Assembly (NCBI RefSeq): GCF_963678635.1
Contig: NC_087063.1
Location: 9,210,386 to 9,274,385 of the forward strand
Direction: 5' to 3'
Length of the DNA stretch: 64,000 bases
From: Symsagittifera roscoffensis
Taxonomy: Eukaryota > Xenacoelomorpha > Acoela > Convolutidae
Positions 1 to 9,846 of the stretch are shown one piece after another (the first letter of the stretch is position 1; each line of letters begins with the position of its first letter). A model generated the notes under the pieces. That model had not been told where the DNA came from and did no database searches. It worked only from the letters and a program-made list of their open reading frames with translations. The position numbers were made by a program, and so were the translations under genes.

Positions 1-241
1 GCTTAAATTAAGCATTATTTAGTTACTGTATCTGAATTCGCTCGAAATTTAATCAAAAACTTCAAAACAGCCAATTGAAGATTGGAAAAGAGTAATGAAC
101 GCAAACATAAAAAACAGACTTTCTTGAAAAAATCTCAACTTTCGAATTTCAAAAAAAAAATAGATGACCTTTAAGCTCTTTGAAGTTCTAGAACAATTTA
201 TGATCGGCGCTTTTTTTGATAAAATGAACTCAACTTGAGAA
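1..241. repeat. Dispersed repeat, copy 1 of a near-identical direct pair
   Basis: This stretch recurs almost unchanged at 961-1195. Diverged relatives lie near 52845-53040, 55571-55981 and 57790-58130. The better-preserved relatives have inverted ends of the type AGAGTAATGAACG, which suggests a non-autonomous MITE-like family. No coding potential is visible. Confidence 0.7.
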
Positions 242-379
242 AATTGGATCAGTAGGTAAAGTTTTTATTCAGCTGGGAAATCTTCAAAATAAATCCCCCT
301 TTCGAAACTAGAAATCGTTCACAATTTTTCGCGCCACTTTCAAGTTCGCATTAAAATGTAAAGTCTTTTTTAACCTCAG

Positions 380-850
380 AGTACACACGCGAGCAAAATG
401 TTTTTCGGTCGTAACGATGCAATAAGAGGCCACTAAGTCGTTATTAATTACGCCGAAAAATATTAGGCCAATTAAAAAGACAAAAAAAAACGAAAAAAAG
501 TGTTAACAGATCGCGCAGGTAAAATTACAACCAATGTGAAAAGCAAATTTCGATTCGGCCGAATTTTTAAAATGTTAAAAGCAACTGCAGTGAAAATTGT
601 TTTTAGTTAAAACAAACGATTCTTAGATATGGAAACTAAGCCGACAAAACATAAGCAGACAAACAAAAAAAATGGTCAAGGTCGGATTCGATTAGAGTAT
701 TGGTTTCCACCAGGCTGTGTGCAAGAGACACAACGAAATTTGAATTCACGATGAAAAAAGGTACATAGGGAGTCAAAGAGTCCTGTGGACAAAGCTTTTT
801 ACGGGAAAAAAGACAAGTTACCATTGCTGATCGCAAGTGCAAAAACAAAA
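380..850 (-). repeat. tRNA-derived SINE (family 1), minus strand
   Basis: Read on the minus strand, the head at about 730-673 resembles a tRNA: a box-A-like GCCTGGTGG and a box-B-like TCGAATCC. The body that follows recurs at 46850-47160, 47530-47965 and 51420-51905 and shares landmarks such as a CGGCCG stretch and the phrase GCCGACAAAACAT. A short open frame at 636-848 lies inside this repeat and is not a gene. Confidence 0.5.
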
Positions 851-960
851 CTTTTTGAAATTTTTCGCAGAACTTTTTTGAAACTTTGAAGTTTTTGAGT
901 CCCGAAATTTAGCAAAAAAACTCCAGAAAAATCTGCTCGAAAATATTCAACTTTTCGCGG

Positions 961-1195
961 CTTAAATTAAGCATTATTAAGTTACTGTATCTGAATTTGC
1001 TCGAAATTGAATCAAAAACTTCAAAACAGCCAATTTAAGATTGGAAAAGAGTAATGAACGCAAACATAAAAAAAACAGACTTTCTTGAAAAAATCTCAAC
1101 TTTCGAATTTCAAAGAAAAAAATAGATGACCTTTAAGCTCTTTGAAATTCTAGAACAATTTATGACCGGCGCTTTTTTTGATAAAATGAACTCTT
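961..1195. repeat. Dispersed repeat, copy 2 of the direct pair
   Basis: Near-identical to 1-241, with only a few substitutions and single-base indels. The two copies are 960 bp apart and the SINE lies between them, so a local tandem duplication or two insertions are both possible. Confidence 0.7.
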
Positions 1196-1240
1196 ACAAA
1201 CCCTTATAAACCCTTATGAACTCTTACAAACCCTTATGAG
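1193..1240. repeat. Short tandem repeat, units of about 17 bp
   Basis: Alternating phrases CTCTTACAAACCCTTAT and AAACCCTTATGAA recur back to back. It abuts the end of the upstream repeat copy. Confidence 0.55.
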
Positions 1241-1345
1241 TTGAATTGCGCTCCAGAATTGTCTATTTGCACTCATATTTATGATATTAATGCTTTTTTG
1301 ACCTACTATTAGAATAGATGGTCACCTATTGAGAACTCAACCAAC

Positions 1346-1502
1346 CTTCAAGATTCGCATCCATGAAATATTCCTCTGGGTACAACATTCGCAGGTATGC
1401 TATTTCAGAAAATCCCATAGCAAGAAGTTTTTTCACCAGTAAAACAGAATTGAGTTTGCTTTCAGCAAGCTCTCGTTGCGTCTTCCACATAGGAGTTTGT
1501 CC
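1346..1502 (-). CDS. HORMA-domain protein, one internal exon
   Basis: The minus strand shows an acceptor (TATTTTCAG before 1502), 157 nt of open frame and a donor (GAAG then GTTGGT) after 1346. The encoded residues include SVLLVKKLLAMGFSEIAYLR followed by MLYPEEYF. This matches the start of HORMA domains in meiotic axis proteins of the HORMAD/Hop1 type, where a VKKLLA-x-S-x-x-x-YLRG-x-FPE pattern is usual. Known HORMA proteins bind closure motifs in partners and act on meiotic chromosome axes. The exon starts in phase 0 and ends after one base of a codon. No further exon of this gene is seen in 1-1345, which is repeats. HORMA is likely from the motif; the exact subfamily is not resolved. Confidence 0.6.
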
Positions 1503-2099
1503 CTGAAAATAGAGAGACAATATTTACAATCCATGGTTACCAGGAGTAACTTTTCAGCAATACATCTGTTCATGATCCTGTACAAACCGTTTCTTGCTTT
1601 TTCTTGCTCAATTGAGCCACTTGAGTAGCTGCCATTTTTTATCTGAAATATTCTATATATGTCAAAATATTTATTGCATTGAAAACAAACTAAACAAACT
1701 GCAATCGAAATTTTTAAGCAAATTCGAGCCTCTTTTCAAGCGATTCAATCAACGGCTACAACCTAGTTGTTCCAACCACCGAAAATGAGAATTATCTTTG
1801 GACACGTGGTTCTGGAGAATGGATGCCTCGCAGCGGCAGAACCATCATCGTCGAAGCAAGATCCATCCACAACTTTCCTCAAAGACTCAAACTTTGAACA
1901 CAGAAACGAAGCTTCCAACCACTTGAGAGACCATAGCTACTTTTCCACTAGTAGCAGCACTAGCAGAGCCAGTAGCTTTTCCACTAGTAGAGACAGTAGC
2001 TACTTTTTCACGCAAATTGATGCAAATTTCATGTTTCGAAGCGGTTGGATTGGGCTATCAAAAGCACGTTTTTCAGATCGGTTTTAAAGTCATCCGCCG
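1503..2099. other. Non-coding stretch without a recognised gene
   Basis: An open frame at 1767-2087 on the plus strand is mostly Ser-rich low complexity, from repeated CCACTAGTAG and GTAGCTACTTTT phrases at 1935-2010. I see no splice sites or domain that would make it a gene. Its last part may be LINE sequence continuous with the next feature. Confidence 0.4.
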
Positions 2100-2247
2100 C
2101 ACTGCGTAAAGACCACTCATTTACTAAAATTAAAAACAGAACTGAACTGAGAAATGTTACGTACTAATATCAGTATCGTTATAGCAAAAGGAAAACTTTT
2201 GCAATGCAATGAAGTTACCCAGATTTTTGTTGTGAGCTCAGTAGATT
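2100..2247 (+). pseudogene. LINE relic, left half of the C-terminal region
   Basis: From 2102 the plus strand reads LRKDHSFTKIKNRTELRN, the pattern that precedes the last conserved block of jockey/CR1-type LINE reverse transcriptase ORFs. Frameshifts and a stop follow. The right half resumes at 30473 after the Penelope insertion. The 8-bp AGTAGATT at 2240-2247 recurs at 30473-30480. Confidence 0.55.
2240..2247. repeat. Target-site duplication of the Penelope element, left copy
   Basis: AGTAGATT is found here and at 30473-30480, immediately outside the outermost Penelope terminal sequence on both sides and inside LINE sequence. Confidence 0.65.
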
Positions 2248-2611
2248 ACTAAAAAGGGTTAGAATTCAACAAAAATAGTTAGAGGAAATTTAAAATGTTA
2301 ATTCAAACGTTTTCGCACATTTTATGCATCATCAGGATTGAAATTTTTCACAATATTTAAAAAACGATCAAAGATCTGAAAAATGAGAAACATTTCTAAA
2401 ATTGCTTTAAAACTTTATGACCAATCAAATTTAAACAACTGTAATTACATAATAAATTACGTAATCAATAATAACATTTTCCTGTAAATTTCGGATTTTA
2501 AGGTTTATTTTAAGGTTTATAATTATAAGGTTTTGAAGCAATTTTAGACACGTTTCTCATTTTTCAGATCTTTGATCGTTTTGTAAATATTGTAACAAAT
2601 TTAATCCTTCC
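2248..2611. repeat. Penelope left terminus, inverted arm plus part of the direct arm
   Basis: 2248-2500 is the reverse complement of 30245-30472 and also of 26941-27003. 2515-2611 is the same sequence in direct orientation up to the LTR insertion. The result is an imperfect fold-back of the kind seen at Penelope 5' ends. Confidence 0.75.
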
Positions 2612-2618
2612 GAGTTAA

Positions 2619-3473
2619 TGAACCTTCCGAGTTAATGATTTTGAAGGATTAACGACGTTATTCGGATGATTAGCAGAACGGTGAAGGTCAGGATATTCCC
2701 GTATTTTAAAATTTTAAATTTTCGAAGTGATGACGTAACATTTCTGAGAAACGTCAGAAACGGCCATTTTAGCAAAAAGAACTAAGAAAAACAGAACAAC
2801 TTTATCTGTGATTGCGAACAGAACGAAAATCGAAATTAAAGAAAACGACAACGAATTACAGAGAACGTTCCGAGTTGCAACTATTGTGCTGCTACAATAG
2901 TTGCAAGGCCGTTGCGAACAACGGTGAAGGGTGAAAACCAGCCTTCCGTGTTATCGTGAAATCGAACTTAAGGAGCTTGATTCAGTGGATTCGTCAATCC
3001 GGAAGGGTAAAGGAACTAGAACTTTTATCCTGTTGCATAAACTTTTAGCTTCCTGTCATGTCCTGACTTGAATTTAATTAATATCTAGATTCATTTTGAT
3101 AAGGATGAGAAGCTAAGAGTTGGGGGAAAGGGTTGATCCATCTTCGATGGAGATGATGATTTTTATCTACTGAACAAAAACAATAGTAATATAATAAGCA
3201 GTAGCCCTGTTTTTAGGAGTGACCTCGTGGTCTGGGGATACTGAGACCCAGCCATGAGCTCACTATTTGCATGTAATTAAGTTAATTTGAGCGTTCTGGT
3301 CGAAGCCGGAGAACAGTAACGTTTTTGTCGACCCGATGTTGGAAAGACCACCGAAAAGTACTGGCTTGGTAGAGACGGTGAAAAGCATGCAAAGCTCTGT
3401 TTAGACGTTGGCCAGTCGTCTTAAGACTTAGTTTTGTTGTCCGTCGATATGTATCTTCCGGGTGAATGTTACA
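2619..3473 (+). repeat. 5' LTR, truncated at its 5' end
   Basis: Aligned without gaps to 26086-26940 with six substitutions. The 3' LTR begins 59 bp earlier, with TGTGACATTC, which forms an imperfect inverted pair with the terminal GAATGTTACA. The 5' copy lacks this start and instead joins Penelope sequence through a 17-bp tandem duplication (2606-2639). An octamer-like ATTTGCAT lies at about 3265 and one copy of the leader motif at 2996-3009. No clear TATA box was found. Confidence 0.9.
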
Positions 3474-3485
3474 TACATGTTTTTA

Positions 3486-3500
3486 TGGCGCTCCTGGGTG
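3486..3500 (+). other. Candidate primer-binding site (tRNA-Asn-like)
   Basis: TGGCGCTCCTGGGTG starts 12 nt after the LTR end. It begins with the obligatory TGG (complement of tRNA CCA). From general knowledge of metazoan tRNA-Asn 3' ends it agrees at 13 of 15 positions. The host tRNA set is not available here, so the primer identity is tentative. The offset of 12 nt is larger than the usual 0-5. Confidence 0.45.
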
Positions 3501-3538
3501 TTATTCTTTTTAACATCATGACCGGCAGAACCGTTAAC

Positions 3539-3564
3539 GAGCACTCCGCGCCGAGCGGATGCTC
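3539..3564 (+). promoter_or_regulatory. GC-rich hairpin in the leader RNA
   Basis: GAGCACTCCGC (3539-3549) pairs with GCGGATGCTC (3555-3564) with one bulge. It sits at the start of the untranslated leader, just after the primer site, where dimerisation or packaging structures are common in retroelements. Function is inferred only. Confidence 0.4.
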
Positions 3565-4031
3565 ACATTAACGCCCTTATTAGGCCTAAACCGCCGGGGT
3601 GGAGGGGTGGTTCGGAGCGCGGAAGCCCTCCGGATTACCGTGAATAGCTTTTTAACTTAGTTAAGACCGAAAATTCACGAACCAGGAAGGGTGGGGGGAT
3701 CGGCCATTCCCTCATCCCCTGAGTGGTTTGTGACCAAAAACACTTAAAGATATAAGTAAAACCAAACAAAAAGTAGTATAGTACCCAAGAAAAACAAAAA
3801 ACATAAAAAATTGCCGAAAAAATCAAAAACAGTAAAAAAGTAAAAAATCAGTAGAAATCATCACCCCAGACAAGATGTGATCCGACCCCCCCGTTTGTTG
3901 TTGATAGATATATTGTTGTTACAGGCATTTATATCATTCGGGATCGTTACGATCAACTTTGTAGCCCGTTTGTGAGGCTTGTACTGTAGGGTTATTTGAG
4001 CATTTAAGCACGTTAATGATAAATTGCGCTC

Positions 4032-5623
4032 AATCCGGAAGGGTCAGCTGATTTGCGCTCAATTCGGAAGGGTCTTGGGTGAAGACCGATCCGGCAAGCA
4101 GTACAAGGAGCAACAAGAAGGGGCTCAACGACAACAACAACTGACTGTTGGATATCGTTAACAAGTTTTGTATCCCTTTTGGTACAAAAAGTAAGATAGT
4201 AATCTGTGGGGGGCTCGACAGTGCTGCACTGTAGTGACCTTCACCGAACTGCGAATATCCGAGTTAAGCACCTTAATTCGGATATTAAGGAAACCCGGAG
4301 GGGTATAGTATTACTAATATTATTATTTATACAGCCTATATTAATAGTCTTATATCGTTTTTCAGTGAAAAACAGCGAAAACAGACTGGTTTTTAGGGTC
4401 AAAATAGCGATATTTTGATCCCCCCACAAGTCGCGATTTTTGAGATATCGATATTTTTTGAAACGGAAAAAGCGCTAAGTTAGTGTGTTACATCGTAACT
4501 GCACTACCATAATAGATAGAACCGGTTAAGTTAAGTCCGAAGGTGGTTGGAACTATTTTGGTACCGAAAACTGAAATTTCGTGATTTTTGAGAAAACGGA
4601 ACACTATAAATTTAGAAATTTTTTTGAAATTTTTGAGTTACGACAGTAAAATTAGTTGTTCGGTTAACGTCCACTAGTGAATCTACGAGTTTTAAAACCC
4701 GCTACCCGAAAGCCTTCCGGGTTGCAGAGAAATCGGACATAACGTGTTTGATTTGGTGGATTCATCAATCCGGAGGGGTCCAGGTAGCATAGTTTTTCGC
4801 AAATTTTTTCTATAAAAGCGTTTTAGATCGGGTCTTTTGCATTGAATTAGAAGAGTATAGGCCTTCTGAGCTCGGGTCAATAATTTTTAGGTCGGAAGGA
4901 CCAGAATTGCGGAAAAAGTTAGGTGGAACCTATAAGTGAGAAATTTTTTGAGTTTGCAAGAAAGACGTTTTGGCTAATAACTTTTCGACAACTGGACAGA
5001 TCCGGTTAATCTTGGTACCATTAGATCAGAAATTAGCTGAACTTACTAGTAGGAAAGGAATTACTCAAAAAAGCGAGCGAGAAAATTTTTGGAGATTGTT
5101 TTTAGCAAATTACACAAATCCGGAGGGGTACACCCTTCACGTTTCATAAATTTTTCTGAAAAACCCTTAGACCCCTACCAAAAGGTAATAGTGGTTGAAT
5201 AAAGTAACTTTAGGCCGTTCTAGACCAAAAGGGAGGGCTAAAGGCACAGCAAAAGCTTAATCGAGCCGAAGTTAGGCCAGCGATAAGACCCTTTACCGTT
5301 GGTGTGAATTGTCAAATAAGAAGCTTAACTTCAATCCGGAAGGGTCTAGGAAGGTAGCACATACCCCTCCCAGTTAAATGAAAGAGCATAATTGCATCGG
5401 AGAACGTATCAGGAGGGGTATAGGTTGAAAACAGGAAATCTCCGAAAAGCTACTTTTTACAAATCCGGAGGGGTCCGAATCCGGAGGGGTCTTATAGTTG
5501 CTAATTCGGAGGGGTCCAAATCCGGAGGGGTCTTCTATTAACCAACTCAGAGGGGCCCAAATCCGGAGGGGTCTAGATTCTATCAATCCGGAAGGGTCCT
5601 ATTTGTGCCAATCCGGAGGGGTA
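4032..5623 (+). repeat. Array of a 14-bp motif AATCCGGAGGGGTC in the leader
   Basis: Copies or close variants start at 4032, 4061, 4292, 4767, 5117, 5333, 5407, 5462, 5478, 5503, 5519, 5544, 5560, 5585 and 5610. One more is in each LTR (2996, 26463). The core CGGA[A/G]GGGT is the conserved part. Around 4767 the surrounding 70 bp also resembles the LTR context of the motif, so the array may have grown from LTR-derived pieces. All copies face the same way. By analogy with the zinc-finger-bound insulator of Drosophila gypsy, which occupies the same position, it may bind a host or element protein; this is inference. Confidence 0.8.
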
Positions 5624-5779
5624 TTATTTTATTAAGGACTTAGGTAGACGAAAGAAAGACTAAAAAGTGAGAGGTATTAGGTTATTAGCACACAGGCTAG
5701 GTATCAGTGACTGCACTGGTAACTTGCCTTTCAATAAGAACCAGACTAATACAGAACAGGTCCGAACTCGGATATTCGC
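4251..5779 (+). promoter_or_regulatory. 15-nt perfect inverted repeat spanning the leader
   Basis: GCGAATATCCGAGTT at 4251-4265 is the exact reverse complement of 4-base-extended AACTCGGATATTCGC at 5765-5779. The pair brackets most of the motif array. The left arm can also pair locally with TTCGGATATT at about 4277-4286, so two alternative RNA folds are possible. A perfect palindrome CAGTGCTGCACTG lies just upstream at 4219-4231. Confidence 0.5.
5462..5623 (+). repeat. 41-bp minisatellite carrying two motif copies per unit
   Basis: Motif starts are spaced 16, 25, 16, 25, 16, 25 and 25 bp, so the unit is 41 bp with two motifs each (units at 5462, 5503, 5544 and a partial at 5585). Variation between units falls mainly in the linker, not in the motif core. 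Confidence 0.8.
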
Positions 5780-5852
5780 GACACTAAGTCTAAATTAAAA
5801 AGAGCGTGATTCATTGGTGTGGATTGAAACATAATACGTTTTTGGGAAAAGT

Positions 5853-5941
5853 GACTGCCCTGAGGATTTTAGTAGGTCTAGCTCGGGCAGTCCGAAGGCA
5901 GATAGGTAACACAGTACTCGGTGGGTGCAATAGACGCCCAC
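5853..5941 (+). promoter_or_regulatory. Two stem-loops upstream of gag
   Basis: GACTGCCCTGAG (5853-5864) pairs with CTCGGGCAGTC (5882-5892) with one bulge. A second, weaker stem forms between GTGGGTGC (5921-5928) and GCCCAC (5936-5941). The position between array and gag is typical for packaging signals; function is inferred. Confidence 0.4.
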
Positions 5942-6475
5942 TTGAGAAAATTACTGCCTTCAAAGTTTTGTCTGTTTGGTGCGGCACCGAGCAGGGAAAG
6001 CTTTTTCTTTAAAAGACAGGTTCGACTATTGTACTGCGACCGACTAAGAGTACAAGACACATACGTTTTTTATATATACATTCATATTGTGTCAAAATAA
6101 ATTATTTGTTTTTGATTTTAAATCAACGTAAACTGGGCTTGATTGGGTAGTGAGTACACTATCTTTTAAATTGACTGATAACATCATATTGTACTAGTTT
6201 CAAAATCTTTGGACCGATAATCGGTTAGTGTGAATAAATTTAATAATATTTGTGTCATTATTATTGTTAAAAATATAAGGTCTCTAGCAATTGAGTCAAG
6301 AGTAGGCATTGGAAAGTGACAAATAGAGAATGAGTCTAGACAAGTCAAGGATACCAAAACGAGGTAATAGCTCTAGGAAATTCATACCTGAAAAGCAAAG
6401 AAAAACGATGACCGATCCTTTTGTGGATTGGATCAAGCGATCCGGTCTGTTAAAAAGGGGACGGTTTCAGTCAAA

Positions 6476-8992
6476 ATGGTTGAAACGAGAAGTCAGAAGA
6501 CCTCAGAAGAGCGAAGAGAACTGTTAGAAGTGGAGGTTAATACGGACCAGACCATGAATGACAACCAGGAAGTAAATGGACTGGAAGGAAGAGGCAGAAG
6601 GCTGGCGAGTGAATCTACCCCGGTAGAACAAGGCCATGATTTTGCCACTTCCACTGGGACATTGGATCGGTAAGAGATGTCGGAACTGTCCGACATCTCA
6701 ACTGAAGTAACGGCAACTAGAAGATCTCCGACAGACAACACTATGATGGCAAGCGGAACTGGGAAACAAACAACGTCATCATCGTTCTCAGAAAGAATGA
6801 AGAACACCTTCGGAAACATCTTTCCATTCAGCATGGGAGGAGGAGCAGGAAACGATGGTGAGTCCCAGGAGGAAGAGGTTGAAGAGGAGCAAGGAGACTT
6901 TGGATCTCAAGTCAGCCTCAATAGTTCGATCCAGGAGAGTGAGGCACACGTCGGAAGAGAGACTGGAACCATGGACAAATTTGGTGTAGTGACAACGATA
7001 AGCAAAGAGGCAAACACACCGGGCCAGTCAAAGGACTTCGCGATTAGGACAAGTTCGGAGCCACAACCTGGAGAGGGTAGAACCAGAGGGCTCGGCAACG
7101 CGTTAATGGATCCTGAAATAAATAATGAAAAGACGTTGAAGCAGAGAGTCAAAGCCCGGATCTCGACAAGCACGAAGTTACCTGGGGCCGACAGAGTTAC
7201 ACCACCACTAGTGACGCCACTCGTGGAAAACGGGGCAGCACTAGAGGAAGCCTTGAACAACATAGTGGACAGTTTAGGAGAACAAAATGAGCAGATGTCG
7301 ATAAGGATGAGTGAACTAGAAAGAGCAGTTCACATTGAAAGAGAAAGTCTGCGGGAAGAAATAAACCGCAACAGACAAGAAGTTGGCAGAAGCGAAAAAC
7401 GCTTGAAAGAAAGAACGGACGAACATATGGCGAGGAACTTGTCACGAATGACAAGAGAGGCGGAACAGCGAGAGTTACGCTTAAGAGACGACATGGAGAA
7501 GTTGAGAATTCAACAAGAGCAGTCTCTTGGGACTCTTGACACAAAGATAGACGCGATGATGGAGAGGCGAACTCAGGCTATCATGGATAGGTTGGACGGG
7601 CTACTAAGCAGCAAGAGTGGACCAAAAGAAGGAGAGCCGAACTCGGGAGGTCCCAGCAGGGAACCGAGGGTGAACTTCAATGAACATCAAAGGAGGAAGA
7701 CGTATGGATCCACTAGAGGCAGGGGCAGTTCATCAGGCTATGCCACAAGGGGTAATACAGCATGGGGTCCGAACAGTAGAGCAAGTTCAACGGGGAACAG
7801 ACAAACCTCTAACGAACGACCAACGCAAAACACACATGCGACTGGGAGAAGTGATTCCGGCAATAGGGGGCATGCAAGCCCGAGGAGGAGTCATATGGGC
7901 CAAGCGGGAAACACTCATGGTGATTCGGATTGCAGGGATGCATCGCACACAGAGCCTTCGACAAGGTGTGAGGACACTCAAGCGGGACACTCAAGGGATG
8001 CTACGGCAATGGCCACAGCATTTGAACCCCTAAACAGGTCTTTGGAGACATTCCTGACAAGGTTATCTAGAACCAATGAACGCAGTGAGAAGTCCAGAAG
8101 AGTCTTTAAGAAACCAAGATGCTACAAAGACGAATCTGATGGCTGCATTGATACCTGGATAGAGGTAATGAAGCTGCATTTCGAGGAAGAGGACTTGTCG
8201 GAGAGACAGGAATGCAGCGCGCTCACCAGCAACTTAGAAGGGACAGCCCTGAACTGTGTCATGGCCAAGAAACAGTATCAACGTGACACTGCTGAGAAAA
8301 TCTTCGAAATCTTGTTAAACCGTTTCGGATCAGGGGTGCAGGGGCACCAGGCGATGATGCGCTTCGAGAAACGGAGGCAACGAGAGGATGAAACCATAGA
8401 CAAGTTTCTCGATGATTTGGAAATGCTGAGAAGACGCAGCCAACCGGATGAGTCAAACCGAAGGATGAACCTGGCCGTAGCCTCAAAATTCATCGATGGT
8501 GTGAAAAATGATGAACTTCGTACGATGCTAGCAACGCATTACACACCACTATCAACTAATGCGCCAACACCGGAGGAGTTGAGGCTCAAATCAAAAGAGT
8601 ATCTTTTGTTGAAACCTCCTTCGAGATCTGGATATTACAAGAACAATTATGGAAATTTTAACAACGGACCAGCAAACCAAGGGAACAATTGGTACAAACC
8701 GAGGGATGATATGGACAAGAGACGTTCTTGTGCTAATTGCAGTTCAACAGACCATCATGTGTCAGCATGCCCAGCTTACAAACAAGGCATGAAAGCAATA
8801 GGCTTTAGCCTCGAGGACGAAGATGCGTCAGAGTTGGATCATGAGGATTTCATGAGAAGAGTAATAGCGAAATTCGGCCCGAGGTGTTTCTTTGCAACTT
8901 GGAAGGTCATTTTAAATCAGATTGTCCGCAATTCTGGGATGCAGTGGCAGACATCAAGCATCCAAGACATGAAGAAGCTTTGTCAGGAGTGA
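6476..8992 (+). pseudogene. gag: gag, main part, with an in-frame stop and a terminal frameshift
   Basis: The frame starts best at the ATG at 6476 (AAAATGG context), giving MVETRSQ, a start common in Ty3/gypsy Gag. TAA at 6671-6673 interrupts the frame, which resumes at the ATG at 6677. Counting from 6677, residues about 200-300 form a charged coiled coil, 340-450 are Gly/Ser/Arg-rich low complexity, and about 476-665 match the retrotransposon Gag (capsid-like) domain with the W-I-x-x-M-x-x-H-F-E pattern. A CX2CX4HX4C zinc knuckle starts at residue 685 (CANC). A second knuckle is cut by a one-base deletion at about 8886-8890, after which this frame reads non-native sequence to 8992. Gag packages the element RNA in cytoplasmic particles. 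Confidence 0.85.
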
Positions 8993-9846
8993 AGGCCAGC
9001 AAGGCTCGACTTTTGAGTGAAGCGGAGGCACGCAGAAAGGATAAACCTCAAGAGCCGGTGGCAAAGAAGATGCAAGCGGTAATAGAGGAAGCACGTGAAC
9101 CGGAACCAGCAACTGCGGCCGATGACTTCAAAATCGATTATAGGGCAGCTGCGAGGGATGCTATAAACAGAGTACAACAGAAACTAGTGACGAATGAGAT
9201 TGAAAAAAAGGTGAAACTCGAGCTGGAGAATGAAAAATTACAGGAGCAACTGAACGCCTTCGAAGCAACGGAAGTTGAAGAGGCAAAAGCACCAAGCAGC
9301 TTGAGCATGAAACTTAATGTTATCTCTGGTCAGAGGTTCGGTATGGCACCGCAAGGAAGTAAAATACAGTCGATAATCTCGGTGGCAGGGCATCAGGTAA
9401 TCAGAAATCTGAGTGAACCGTCTGAGTTCACTTTGATGCATTTGGACACATATGCAGACTATCTGAGGCAGATGGAGCCACGCACCGAGTCGAGGACTGT
9501 GAGGGCACTACTAACGACGCGTGGCCCTCGCATGAAGAAACTTCATGGACGCTACCTAGAAGTCTATGGGCCGTATCAAGTGATGCTGAACGTGGATGGG
9601 ATCAGTATCTACACCAGGACTTATGTAACAACAGATGATGACCAAATAGGGCAGATCTATTTTGGAGAAGAGGAACTCAAGGTCCGCAGGATAGGCCATG
9701 ACGCCATGATGGAACAAGACGCAGTACACATTGGATATGAAGCAGATGTGACAGCACATCTGCTCGACACCAACGGAACAAAAATCGGAGTCACAGGGCT
9801 TCTGGACACAGGAGCGGTAGTGAGTGTGATGCCGATAAAAACTTGA
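8889..9846 (+). pseudogene. pro: gag 3' end and aspartic protease
   Basis: This frame completes the second zinc knuckle (C, then H and C in GHFKSDC), then a charged linker with coiled-coil character (about 9000-9290). It then reaches the retropepsin start at about 9740, with the catalytic triplet in LLDTGAVVSVMP (Asp codon at 9804). A TGA at 9844-9846 ends it because of a one-base deletion; the protease continues in the next frame (ILGRDF at about 10026). Protease cleaves the Gag-Pol polyprotein. The two frameshifts make this copy unable to produce full-length Gag-Pol. Confidence 0.8.

Noticed and set aside
1767-2087. Plus-strand frame of 106 codons
   Set aside because: Ser-rich low complexity from short DNA repeats, no splice or domain support.
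2591-2619. TGTAACA at 2591 as the true 5' LTR start, since it complements the LTR end
   Set aside because: This stretch matches Penelope terminal sequence (compare 30383-30410) and is absent from the 3' LTR, which starts TGTGACATTC.
4032-5623. Leader repeats considered as a CRISPR-like array
   Set aside because: Units are short, imperfect, irregular outside 5462-5623, and lie in a eukaryotic LTR element without cas genes.
8884-8992. Programmed ribosomal frameshift between gag and pro
   Set aside because: The break falls inside the second zinc knuckle and no slippery heptamer or pseudoknot is evident; a one-base deletion restores the motif spacing exactly.
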